Shown here piece by piece: positions 1 through 6,018 of a stretch of DNA of 8,519 nt (position 1 is the stretch's first letter; every line of letters begins with the position of its first letter). Where the stretch lies: NCBI GenBank assembly GCA_045644145.1, contig JAZRGK010000079.1, forward strand, positions 1 to 8,519, read 5' to 3'. Under the pieces are notes generated by a model that saw only the letters and a list, made by a program, of their open reading frames with translations, was not told the origin of the DNA and did not search any database. A program made the position numbers and the translations under genes. This stretch comes from Flemingiibacterium sp045644145 (GTDB taxonomy: Bacteria; Bacillota; Clostridia; Oscillospirales; CAG-272).

Positions 1-26
1 ATTACAAAGTTTTTGATTTTAAAAAA

Positions 27-34
27 AGAAAGGG
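27..34 (+). promoter_or_regulatory. Shine-Dalgarno site that decides the lyase start
   Basis: The purine run AGAAAGGG sits 9 nt before the TTG at 44-46. The other in-frame TTG at 35-37 directly abuts the run and leaves no spacer, so translation most likely starts at 44. That start also puts Lys-Arg right after Met, as expected for a signal peptide. No promoter can be judged because only 34 bases precede it. Confidence 0.7.
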
Positions 35-43
35 TTGATTTAT

Positions 44-3000
44 TTGAAAAGAGCAATATCGCTATTGCTTATACTCGCAACCTTAATGGGTTGCTGCACC
101 ATGCTGTTTGCTTGTAAAAAAGACAAGACGGATGGTACTGAGGGTGATAACGGTCTGAATTACGCTACCGAGGCGGTAGTGGATTTCGGTGTTGCCGAAA
201 ATATCACTGCAAGCGGACTTACGGTGAAAACGGACGTGATCAAAACCGCTGCTAACGCCGCGTCCTGGAAGCCTGCCGAAAAGGCAACCGTCGAGTTTGC
301 TGTTCCCGAAGGAAAGACTGATATGACCTTGTACAAGGAAATCAGTGTCTGGATGAACAACGTTTCCGGAAAGGAATATAAGCTTGTAATAACGTTTACG
401 AGTGAAAATTCCGGAACCGACGGTATTGTTGACGGATATAAAACCGTTGCGATCAACGTCCATCCGGGTTGGCAGATGTACAACATACCGTTCAGTGAAC
501 TGATCACGATCGGAACTCCTATGGGCTTTAAGAGTATCACGAAGATTTCGTTCAGCACCGCCGACGGAGTTGACGCGAGTGGAGTTGAAATCGTTATCGA
601 TACTATCAACAGAAAGACGCAGAAGTTCGGAACCACGAAGTTCTTCGAAAGCTATCCCGAAGTAAAAGACGCGGTTCTGTTCTACGATCAGCACAATAAA
701 TATCTCTACAACCAGAGCCGTTACGTTCTCGAAGAGGGTAAGGAGCTTGTTGAGATAACGGCTGACACAAATACCGTTTACGTTCCGATTTCTATTCTTG
801 CGGAGCACAGAGGCGCAACGGATATTGTTTCAAGCGCTGAAAAAGTATCATTTAATTATAATGGTACCGCGTACGAGTTCACGCCTGCGTCGGATATAGT
901 ATTTACCGGAGACGAGCGCGGATATATTCCCGGTCAGACCAAAACGGTAAAGCCCGTTGTTATGGGTAACTACATAATGCTTCCTATGGAGTACTGCGCA
1001 AACCTTTTCGGTTATAAGCTTTACTACAATAAAATGGGACTTGCGATATTCTCCGATACGGAAAAGCTTTTCTTCCAGAACGGTACACCGTACACCGAGG
1101 ATTCTCTTGACTGTAACGACTATGTTTACGACCTTATTCTTCAGCTTGTAAACGACTACTATACCGGAAAAGAGCTTCTCCAGAATATGGATGAGCTTTA
1201 CGGTACTGAAAGCGGAACAATGAGACTTCTCGTAAATCAGGAGCGTATCGACGAGCTTCGTGAGCTTGTTGACACCGACCCCTTCTACGGTTCATGGTTC
1301 CAGAAGTTCGAGCAGCAGTACAGCCAGAATCTTCCTACAAAGAAATTCGTATTCGGACTTTACGACGGTATCCGTATGCTTGATATCGCCCGTGAATTCC
1401 AGGAGCTTTGCATCGCTTACGGCTTCCTCTATAAGATGACCGATAAGGATGAATACGCTCAGGTTGTTCTTAACGCTATGCTTGATTACACGGCGATGGT
1501 TGACCCGTGGACAAAATGTCCGTCATGGCACGTTGAGCACCCCATCGACTTCGGAGAAATTCTCTACGGTTATGCTATTGGATATAACTGGCTGTACGAT
1601 TGGTATACCGATGAGGACCGCGAGACCATAGAAGAAGCGGCGTGGAATATCGGATACGGTACCTTCCTCGGCTTCGGTAAGTCCATGCAGTGGTGGGCGG
1701 ATACCAATAACTTCGACGAGTACTGGGCAAACAGAACCGAAAAGGAAATAGAAGAAAACGACTACATTATTCTTAAGAACCAGGGACGTGTCGGCTGGTA
1801 CTACCCCGGAACCGAAAAGCTTAAGGAATTCGGTATAACCCAGGATAACGGACTTCTGAAGCCCTATACCTGTACTACCGAGCATCAGTACGACCAGGAA
1901 ATGTGGGTTAACAACTATAACGCGGTATGTAACGGAGGACTTATAAACTTCCTCATAGCGTTTGCAAACGTTAACGAAAACTTCAGAGCGGCTTCTGAAT
2001 ATACCCTCGACTGCACAAACTTTGCTATACAGTGGGGATTCAAGGATGCCTACGCGCCCGACGGCGGATACCCCGAAGGATACGCTTATTGGGACTACGG
2101 TACCCGTTACTCCGCTCAGCTGCTTGAGGCTATGCACTGTGCAACGGGAATAGACCAGAGCTTTATCGACCTTCCCGGCTTTGCGGAAAGCTTCTATTAT
2201 TCAATTTATATCGGAACTTATACCGTTGGAGGTTGGAACTATCACGACAACGGAGAAGATCCGAGCCTTTTGACGACGCAGCTACATCCATGGGCGGCAT
2301 ACAGACTGAACGATAAGGATTTAGCAGTACACTACGTCAGACGTTATCTTGATGATTCGGCTACTAACCACGCATTCTCCCTTATGTACTATGAGCCTGA
2401 GCTTGTTTCAACGGAGAGCGAGCTTGCTCTCGATAACACCTGGAGCGGACTTTCCATGAGCGTATTCCGTTCTGACTGGGAGACCGAAAACGTATTCGCT
2501 GGACTTCACGGCGGTTGGAACAACTGGTCTCACTCCATGCACGACATCGGACAGTTCATCGTTGAGTTTGACGGCGTAAGATTCTTCACCGTTCTCGGTA
2601 AGGACGATTATAACATCGTTGCGTACCCCGGACCCGGTGAAAGCCCTGATAGCCCGAGATATAAATCCAATCCTCAGGGATATTGGTTGTACAGAAACCG
2701 CGCTGAAGGAACGAATACGCTTGTTATAGACCCTGTAACGGTTAACACGAGTAACTTCTCAAGAGGCGACGCAGGACAGGGTAAAAACTGGGACCAGATG
2801 CACGACGTATATTCCAAGACGCTCCGTTATGAAAGCGGAAAGAATTCCGGACTTGCTATCGTTGATATGTCGGTAGCATATGACGCACCTTACCTCAGCA
2901 GAATGGTTAAGGGCTCCGGTAGAAGAGGACTTCTCCTCACCGAGAACCGTTCGACCGTTGTTATTCAGGATGAGTTCACCCTTACCGCCGACCAGAAGCA

Positions 3001-3346
3001 TACCGTTTACTGGTTCGGTCATACGATTAAGGGCATGGAATGTATTATCAGCGAAGATAAGCAGACTGCTATCCTCACCAAGGACGGTAAGAGTATGCTT
3101 GTTCAGATAGTAAAGCCGAAGGGCGCAACCTATAACTTCGAGTTCTCCTTCGGACCTGCTGATTACCTGCCCGAAACCGGACTCAGCTCGGTTGACCTTG
3201 AGTACTCCCGTGTTGGACTTGGTAAGCTTACCGCAAAGGGTACAAACCTTTCCGGAACCATTAAGCTTGCTATCGTCTGCCGTCTGCTTTCCTCCGGTCC
3301 TTCCAGCTACACCTACACCGATCTTGACGATTGGAAGGTAGACTAA
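44..3346 (+). CDS. Surface lipoprotein, heparinase II/III-family polysaccharide lyase with an N-terminal copper-amine-oxidase-like domain
   Basis: Predicted secreted, lipid-anchored enzyme of 1100 aa that should cleave uronic-acid polysaccharides by beta-elimination; the substrate cannot be told from sequence. Seen: signal peptide MKRAISLLLILATLMG with lipobox candidates LMGC (Cys17) and LFAC (Cys24, preferred because KKDKTDG follows). Residues ~40-200 look like a beta-sandwich carbohydrate-binding module. Residues ~209-345 resemble the copper amine oxidase N-terminal (stalk) domain, with VYVPISILAEHRGA and MLPMEYCANLFGYK. An alpha/alpha-toroid spans ~390-780 with NNYNAVCNGG (623-632) and the PEGYAYWDYGT block (677-687) carrying the family tyrosine. 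A C-terminal beta-sandwich spans ~797-1080. Family knowledge: heparinase II has catalytic His406 and a zinc site at His408, Asp425 and His464. Here His830 is kept, but Met832, Val850 and Thr890 occupy the zinc positions at nearly the same spacing. Start TTG chosen for its Shine-Dalgarno spacing. Family assignment is firm; activity is uncertain. Confidence 0.88.
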   Translation: MKRAISLLLILATLMGCCTMLFACKKDKTDGTEGDNGLNYATEAVVDFGVAENITASGLTVKTDVIKTAANAASWKPAEKATVEFAVPEGKTDMTLYKEISVWMNNVSGKEYKLVITFTSENSGTDGIVDGYKTVAINVHPGWQMYNIPFSELITIGTPMGFKSITKISFSTADGVDASGVEIVIDTINRKTQKFGTTKFFESYPEVKDAVLFYDQHNKYLYNQSRYVLEEGKELVEITADTNTVYVPISILAEHRGATDIVSSAEKVSFNYNGTAYEFTPASDIVFTGDERGYIPGQTKTVKPVVMGNYIMLPMEYCANLFGYKLYYNKMGLAIFSDTEKLFFQNGTPYTEDSLDCNDYVYDLILQLVNDYYTGKELLQNMDELYGTESGTMRLLVNQERIDELRELVDTDPFYGSWFQKFEQQYSQNLPTKKFVFGLYDGIRMLDIAREFQELCIAYGFLYKMTDKDEYAQVVLNAMLDYTAMVDPWTKCPSWHVEHPIDFGEILYGYAIGYNWLYDWYTDEDRETIEEAAWNIGYGTFLGFGKSMQWWADTNNFDEYWANRTEKEIEENDYIILKNQGRVGWYYPGTEKLKEFGITQDNGLLKPYTCTTEHQYDQEMWVNNYNAVCNGGLINFLIAFANVNENFRAASEYTLDCTNFAIQWGFKDAYAPDGGYPEGYAYWDYGTRYSAQLLEAMHCATGIDQSFIDLPGFAESFYYSIYIGTYTVGGWNYHDNGEDPSLLTTQLHPWAAYRLNDKDLAVHYVRRYLDDSATNHAFSLMYYEPELVSTESELALDNTWSGLSMSVFRSDWETENVFAGLHGGWNNWSHSMHDIGQFIVEFDGVRFFTVLGKDDYNIVAYPGPGESPDSPRYKSNPQGYWLYRNRAEGTNTLVIDPVTVNTSNFSRGDAGQGKNWDQMHDVYSKTLRYESGKNSGLAIVDMSVAYDAPYLSRMVKGSGRRGLLLTENRSTVVIQDEFTLTADQKHTVYWFGHTIKGMECIISEDKQTAILTKDGKSMLVQIVKPKGATYNFEFSFGPADYLPETGLSSVDLEYSRVGLGKLTAKGTNLSGTIKLAIVCRLLSSGPSSYTYTDLDDWKVD

Positions 3347-3480
3347 TCGGGTAGCCCCCGATGGCATATGGCGACGCGTACCGATTGCGAACATATCGAA
3401 TGACGCTAAGCAAATGTTATGTGGGAATTTTGCAGAGGCATGCACGTCCGCAAAATCACAGCTAAGGATTAGAATTAGGA
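3347..3480 (+). other. Structured 3' tail of the lyase gene, unassigned
   Basis: About 134 bases lie between the lyase stop and its terminator with no credible ORF. Visible structure: a 6-bp hairpin overlapping the stop codon (3346-3351 with 3357-3362), a possible AACAT/ATGTT pairing around 3389-3418, and ATTTTGC (3427-3433) pairing with GCAAAAT (3450-3456). A related, more degenerate copy lies after the terminator. It could be a 3'-UTR element, a small RNA or a dispersed repeat; I do not recognise the family. Confidence 0.4.
3386..3414 (+). repeat. Degenerate noncoding repeat, copy 1
   Basis: This 29-nt stretch aligns without gaps to 3582-3610 at 20 of 29 positions by eye, including identical CGCTAAG at the same offset. 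Each copy is preceded by TCGGGTAGC (3347 and 3523) and followed by TTTTGCA (3428 and 3613), so the shared blocks occur in the same order with variable spacing. Function unknown. Confidence 0.45.
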
Positions 3481-3490
3481 AAATACAAAC

Positions 3491-3523
3491 AAAAAATGCA
3501 CCGCTTCGGCGGTGCATTTTTTT
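3491..3523 (+). terminator. Rho-independent terminator of the lyase gene (bidirectional in form)
   Basis: A perfect 14-bp stem (3491-3504 with 3509-3522) has a TTCG tetraloop and a seven-T run (3517-3523). The A run on the left arm makes it equally able to stop minus-strand transcription. It closes the lyase transcription unit about 145 nt after the stop codon. Confidence 0.95.
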
Positions 3524-3712
3524 CGGGTAGCTCCCCCGGTAGCGGGCAACCACCCGGTGGGAATGGAGACGGTATTGTTTGTGCAATCACACCGAGCGTC
3601 GCTAAGTCAAGGTTTTGCAAAAACGGATATATTTGATTTTGAAATCAGAACAAAAAACAGCTGTAATGTTTATCTGAAAAACTCAAAAATCACAAAAAAA
3701 TAAAAAATTCTC
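3524..3712. other. Intergenic region between lyase terminator and T-box promoter
   Basis: No credible gene. The left half is GC-rich and hairpin-prone: CCCG-GTAG-CGGG near 3534-3545, CCAC-CCG-GTGG near 3549-3559, and ATTG/CAAT near 3574-3587. The right half (about 3650-3712) is A-rich and looks like promoter-upstream DNA. An open frame crosses it, but it starts inside the terminator and has no ribosome site. Confidence 0.5.
3582..3610 (+). repeat. Degenerate noncoding repeat, copy 2
   Basis: Partner of 3386-3414, 20 of 29 identical positions by eye and no gaps. Its upstream TCGGGTAGC block lies 59 nt before it instead of 39 nt, so the two copies differ by about 20 nt of extra GC-rich hairpin sequence. 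Confidence 0.45.
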
Positions 3713-3741
3713 TTGACAAATAACTTTAACTGTGCTATAAT
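3713..3741 (+). promoter_or_regulatory. Sigma-A promoter of the T-box/transporter unit
   Basis: Consensus -35 TTGACA (3713-3718), a 17-bp spacer and consensus -10 TATAAT (3736-3741), with an extended -10 TG at 3733-3734. Transcription should start near 3748, just upstream of the T-box leader. With such a strong core promoter, control probably rests mainly on the leader. Confidence 0.95.
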
Positions 3742-3912
3742 TTCTAACATAAAGGCAATGACCGGAAAAAAGTAGAGCAAAGTAAAGCTTTCAGAGAGCC
3801 GTCGGTAGGTGTGAGACGGTAGCAGACCTTTCCTTGAATACATTCTGTGAGCCGCAGGCTGAAATATTAGTAAGCCCTTGCCGGGGACGCCCGTTACAGC
3901 GAAAAAGCATAA

Positions 3913-3968
3913 CCGTACTACGAGTGCTATTGACTTTAACAGTGCCTCACGCCCGTACTACGAGTGCT
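3913..3968 (+). repeat. 16-nt direct repeat inside the T-box leader
   Basis: CCGTACTACGAGTGCT occurs exactly at 3913-3928 and 3953-3968, a 40-nt period, between Stem I and Stem III. Each copy can form a short hairpin, GUAC-UACGA-GUGC with one G-U pair. The second copy is enclosed by CCTCAC/GTGAGG (3945-3950 with 3971-3976), the first by AGCA/TGCT (3906-3909 with 3925-3928). Confidence 0.85.
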
Positions 3969-4002
3969 TTGTGAGGTTCCTTTCCGTGAGGAAGGAATAA
4001 AT

Positions 4003-4032
4003 AGAGGTGGTACCGCGGATTTTTCGCCCTCT
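4003..4032 (+). promoter_or_regulatory. T-box antiterminator
   Basis: AGAGG (4003-4007) pairs with CCTCT (4028-4032) and GCG (4015-4017) with CGC (4025-4027). This leaves the seven-base bulge TGGTACC (4008-4014) that binds the tRNA acceptor end. The right arm overlaps the terminator stem, so the two structures exclude each other. Confidence 0.93.
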
Positions 4033-4054
4033 GATATTTCAGAGGGCGTTTTTT
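4025..4054 (+). terminator. T-box regulated intrinsic terminator
   Basis: A perfect 10-bp stem (4025-4034 with 4039-4048) with loop TATT and a six-T run (4049-4054). It forms when tRNA is charged or absent and stops transcription before the transporter gene. Confidence 0.96.
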
Positions 4055-4108
4055 ATTTGCCGTTTATGCCCTTCTGAAAAATAAAAAACAGAAAGGTGTG
4101 TGATTAAA

Positions 4109-5698
4109 ATGGCAACATCAGGAGTGGTTTTAACCGTAATTCTTCTAATCTTATTTTTCGGTACAATGCTTATGACCGGCTTTTACTGCAGAAAGCACGC
4201 AACGTCGGTTAACGGCTTTGTTCTCGGAGGACGCAACGTTGGTCCGTGGCTTACGGCGTTTGCGTTCGGAACGTCGTATTTCTCGGCGGTAATTTTCGTC
4301 GGATACGCGGGACAGTTTGGCTGGAACTTCGGTCTGGCTTCAACGTGGATAGGGCTTGGTAACGCGTTTATAGGCTCACTGCTCGCATGGGCGGTGCTTG
4401 GACGCAGAACACGTCTTATGACTAACCATATCGGCAGTAAAACTATGCCCGATTTCTTTTCAAAGCGCTACGGCTCCGAAAAGCTTAAAATAGCAGCGTC
4501 GGTTATAGTATTTGTGTTCCTTATACCTTACACCGCATCGCTTTACAACGGGCTTTCCAGCCTCTTTAAAATAGCCTTTAACATAGAATACTGGATTTGT
4601 ATTGTTGTTATGGCAGCCCTTACCTGCGTTTACGTCGTTTTCGGCGGCTATATGGCTACCGCAATTAACGATTTTATTCAGGGTATCATTATGATAGGCG
4701 GAATTATTGCTGTTATTGCGGCAATGCTTATAAATAACGGAGGCCTTACGGAGGCTGTAAATAAGCTTTCGCTTATTCCTTCTTCCTACCCCGAAACAGC
4801 GGGCGCAAACGGAGCGTTTACCTCCTTCTTCGGCGCACAGCCGTTCTACCTTGCAGTAGTTATACTTCTTACCTCTCTCGGAACGTGGGGACTGCCGCAG
4901 ATGGTTGGTAAGTTCTACTCAATCAAAAACGAGGACGCTATTAAAAAGGGAATGATCATATCTACCGTGTTTGCGATTATAGTTGCGGGCGGTTGTTACT
5001 TCCTCGGTGGCTTCGGGAGACTCTACACAGGGCTTCTTACCGATACCCCGGATACGTTTAAGAACTTTGACGCAATTATTCCTACAATGCTTTCAACTAT
5101 GCCCGACGTAATAGTTGCAGTGGTAATAATACTTGTTTTAGCGGCATCGATGTCAACCCTTTCGTCGCTTGTGCTTACCTCGTCATCAACCTTTACGCTT
5201 GACGTTATAGTGCCGCTCAGAAAGAAAACGTCGCAGAAGAGCGAGATACTTATTTTACGTATATTTATAGCATTTTTCGTAGTTGTTTCCGCAGCACTTG
5301 CAATAATCAAAGACTTAAATCCCGGCTTTACCTTTATAGCTCAGATGATGGGCGTTTCGTGGGGAGCGCTTGCGGGATCGTTTATGGCACCTTTCCTCTA
5401 CGGACTTTACAGTAAGAAAATCACCCGCGGAGCGTGCTGGGCAAGCTTTATTTCGGGTTGCGCAATAGAAACTGTACAGCTTGTTATAATGCTCGGCGGT
5501 TTCAAAGTTACGGGACCTCTTGGAATTATATTTACCAATTCGCTTTACTCAGGGGTTGCGGCTATGCTGTTCAGTATGATACTCGTACCCGTGGTAAGTC
5601 TTTTTACACCCAAATGTGATAACGAAAGGGTTGAAGAGATTTTCGAATGCTACGAAAAAGAGGTTGTAATGCCTGTTAAAGATGCACTTGGAAAATAA
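4109..5698 (+). CDS. Sodium:solute symporter (SSS/SLC5 family), predicted tyrosine-responsive transporter
   Basis: A 529-aa inner-membrane protein that should couple Na+ entry to uptake of a small solute. Seen: about 12-13 hydrophobic segments starting at residue ~5; the family block GGRNVGPWLTAFAFGTSYFS after TM1; MSTLSSLVLTSSS near residues 348-360, whose Ser-Thr pair corresponds to the Na+ ligands known in PutP; and APFLYGLYSKK near 427-437. Length fits the family (about 480-550). Start: ATG 4109 lies 10-12 nt after GAAAGGTG; an in-frame GTG at 4100 is only 3 nt from the purines and is less likely. It is a single-gene unit between the T-box and a terminator. The substrate cannot be read from the protein; tyrosine is inferred from the UAC specifier. 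PutP-like proline or other organic-acid transport remains possible. Confidence 0.9.
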   Translation: MATSGVVLTVILLILFFGTMLMTGFYCRKHATSVNGFVLGGRNVGPWLTAFAFGTSYFSAVIFVGYAGQFGWNFGLASTWIGLGNAFIGSLLAWAVLGRRTRLMTNHIGSKTMPDFFSKRYGSEKLKIAASVIVFVFLIPYTASLYNGLSSLFKIAFNIEYWICIVVMAALTCVYVVFGGYMATAINDFIQGIIMIGGIIAVIAAMLINNGGLTEAVNKLSLIPSSYPETAGANGAFTSFFGAQPFYLAVVILLTSLGTWGLPQMVGKFYSIKNEDAIKKGMIISTVFAIIVAGGCYFLGGFGRLYTGLLTDTPDTFKNFDAIIPTMLSTMPDVIVAVVIILVLAASMSTLSSLVLTSSSTFTLDVIVPLRKKTSQKSEILILRIFIAFFVVVSAALAIIKDLNPGFTFIAQMMGVSWGALAGSFMAPFLYGLYSKKITRGACWASFISGCAIETVQLVIMLGGFKVTGPLGIIFTNSLYSGVAAMLFSMILVPVVSLFTPKCDNERVEEIFECYEKEVVMPVKDALGK

Positions 5699-5720
5699 GA
5701 CTTTATAAATAAAAAAACAA

Positions 5721-5767
5721 AAGCGCTTGTCATATCCAAGGAAAAAGGATGCGGCAGACGCTTCTGG
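5721..5767 (+). terminator. Likely terminator of the symporter gene
   Basis: A long stem pairs 5721-5737 with 5747-5763: 17 positions with two mismatches and a few G-U pairs, and a 9-nt loop. It is preceded by an A run and followed by CTGGTTTTA, a weak U tract. It lies 22 nt after the stop codon and before the next promoter. Confidence 0.65.
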
Positions 5768-5802
5768 TTTTATAAAAGCTTACTTTTTCATAGGCAAAGG
5801 TA

Positions 5803-5831
5803 TTGACTTTTAGGTTAAGATGTGGTATAAT
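5803..5831 (+). promoter_or_regulatory. Sigma-A promoter of the tRNA-Pro-like gene
   Basis: -35 TTGACT (5803-5808), a 17-bp spacer and -10 TATAAT (5826-5831) with an extended TG at 5823-5824. The expected start near 5838 lies about 20 nt before the tRNA 5' end, typical for a tRNA gene. The intact promoter shows the 5' side belongs to a real tRNA locus. Confidence 0.9.
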
Positions 5832-5857
5832 AATTGGGAAGCAAAACGGTATTTTAT

Positions 5858-5933
5858 CGGGGTGTGGCGCAGTTGGTAGCGCGCGACGTTTGGGACCATC
5901 AGGCCGCAGGTTCGATCCCTGTCACTCGGACCA
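5858..5933 (+). tRNA. tRNA-Pro(TGG)-like gene with mismatched halves, probably chimeric
   Basis: A 76-nt cloverleaf with encoded CCA. The D arm is intact (GCGC 5867-5870 with 5879-5882), as is the T arm (5906-5910 with 5918-5922, one G-T pair). The anticodon loop TTTGGGA (5889-5895) gives anticodon TGG, proline. Two stems fail. The anticodon stem is CGACG (5884-5888) against CCATC (5896-5900): one G-C pair, one wobble and three mismatches. The acceptor stem CGGGGTG against CACTCGG has a G-G mismatch at 2-71 and a G-T wobble at 4-69. The 3' half would pair perfectly with GATGG and CCGAGTG, the 5' half with CGTCG and CACCCCG. This pattern points to two tRNA-Pro genes joined in the anticodon loop. 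It is probably a poor tRNA as it stands. Confidence 0.8.
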
Positions 5934-5938
5934 AAAAT

Positions 5939-5972
5939 GCCGATTTGACTGCTGTTTTACAGTCAAATCGGC
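5939..5972. other. Perfect 13-bp inverted repeat after the tRNA
   Basis: GCCGATTTGACTG (5939-5951) and CAGTCAAATCGGC (5960-5972) flank an 8-nt loop. On the plus strand there is no T run after it (TCAAAATTAA), so it is a weak tRNA terminator. On the minus strand it is followed by ATTTTTGG, which looks like a terminator for transcription coming from the right. Confidence 0.75.
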
Positions 5973-6000
5973 TCAAAATTAATATGTCACCGGAGGCTGT

Positions 6001-6016
6001 GTACCGTAGTACCGTA
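6001..6016 (+). repeat. Tandem GTACCGTA duplication
   Basis: GTACCGTA occurs twice head to tail, immediately upstream of where epimerase homology begins. It may be chance or a scar at the truncation junction. Confidence 0.4.
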
Positions 6017-6018
6017 AT

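Larger units (their letters stand above)
3748..4054 (+). promoter_or_regulatory. T-box riboswitch, tyrosine specifier (UAC)
   Basis: A full-length T-box leader that senses uncharged tRNA and controls transcription of the downstream transporter. Stem I: an AGAGAG motif at 3793-3798, distal helix CCGTC/GACGG (3799-3803 with 3815-3819) and the conserved-looking loop GGTAGGTGTGA. The specifier loop reads GAA (3836-3838), TAC (3839-3841), then A, giving Tyr. Next is CGGG-GACG-CCCG (3882-3893), then a Stem III-like hairpin (3977-3984 with 3990-3997). The T-box sequence AGAGGTGGTACCGCGG lies at 4003-4018. Its UGGU bulge would pair with the ACCA end of a tRNA whose discriminator base is A, as in bacterial tRNA-Tyr. 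It ends in a terminator. T-box identity is near certain; the Tyr reading is strong but made by eye. Confidence 0.96.

Noticed and set aside
83..808. Minus-strand open frame of 241 codons within the lyase N-terminus, plus a similar one at 1523-2137
   Set aside because: Antisense shadows of a gene with clear domains; no start signals and no recognisable motifs.
2759..3586. Long minus-strand open frame (275 codons) running through the lyase 3' end and intergenic region
   Set aside because: It crosses the terminator hairpin and opposes a strongly supported CDS. Its protein shows no family features and its start has no ribosome site; it is a shadow of the lyase codon pattern.
3512..3703. 63-codon plus frame with a Gly/Pro-rich start downstream of the terminator
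   Set aside because: It begins inside the terminator stem and lacks a ribosome site. The Gly/Pro bias simply reflects GC-rich hairpins.
3838..3840. Reading the T-box specifier as AUA (Ile)
   Set aside because: The usual specifier context is GAA-NNN-A; only UAC at 3839-3841 fits it, and the UGGU bulge also suits a tRNA-Tyr end.
3748..4054. The duplicated element in the leader as a CRISPR-like or insertion repeat
   Set aside because: Only two copies, inside a conserved riboswitch, with no further units or cas genes.
4100..4102. GTG as the symporter start
   Set aside because: It lies only about 3 nt from the Shine-Dalgarno purines; ATG at 4109 has better spacing and a stronger start codon.
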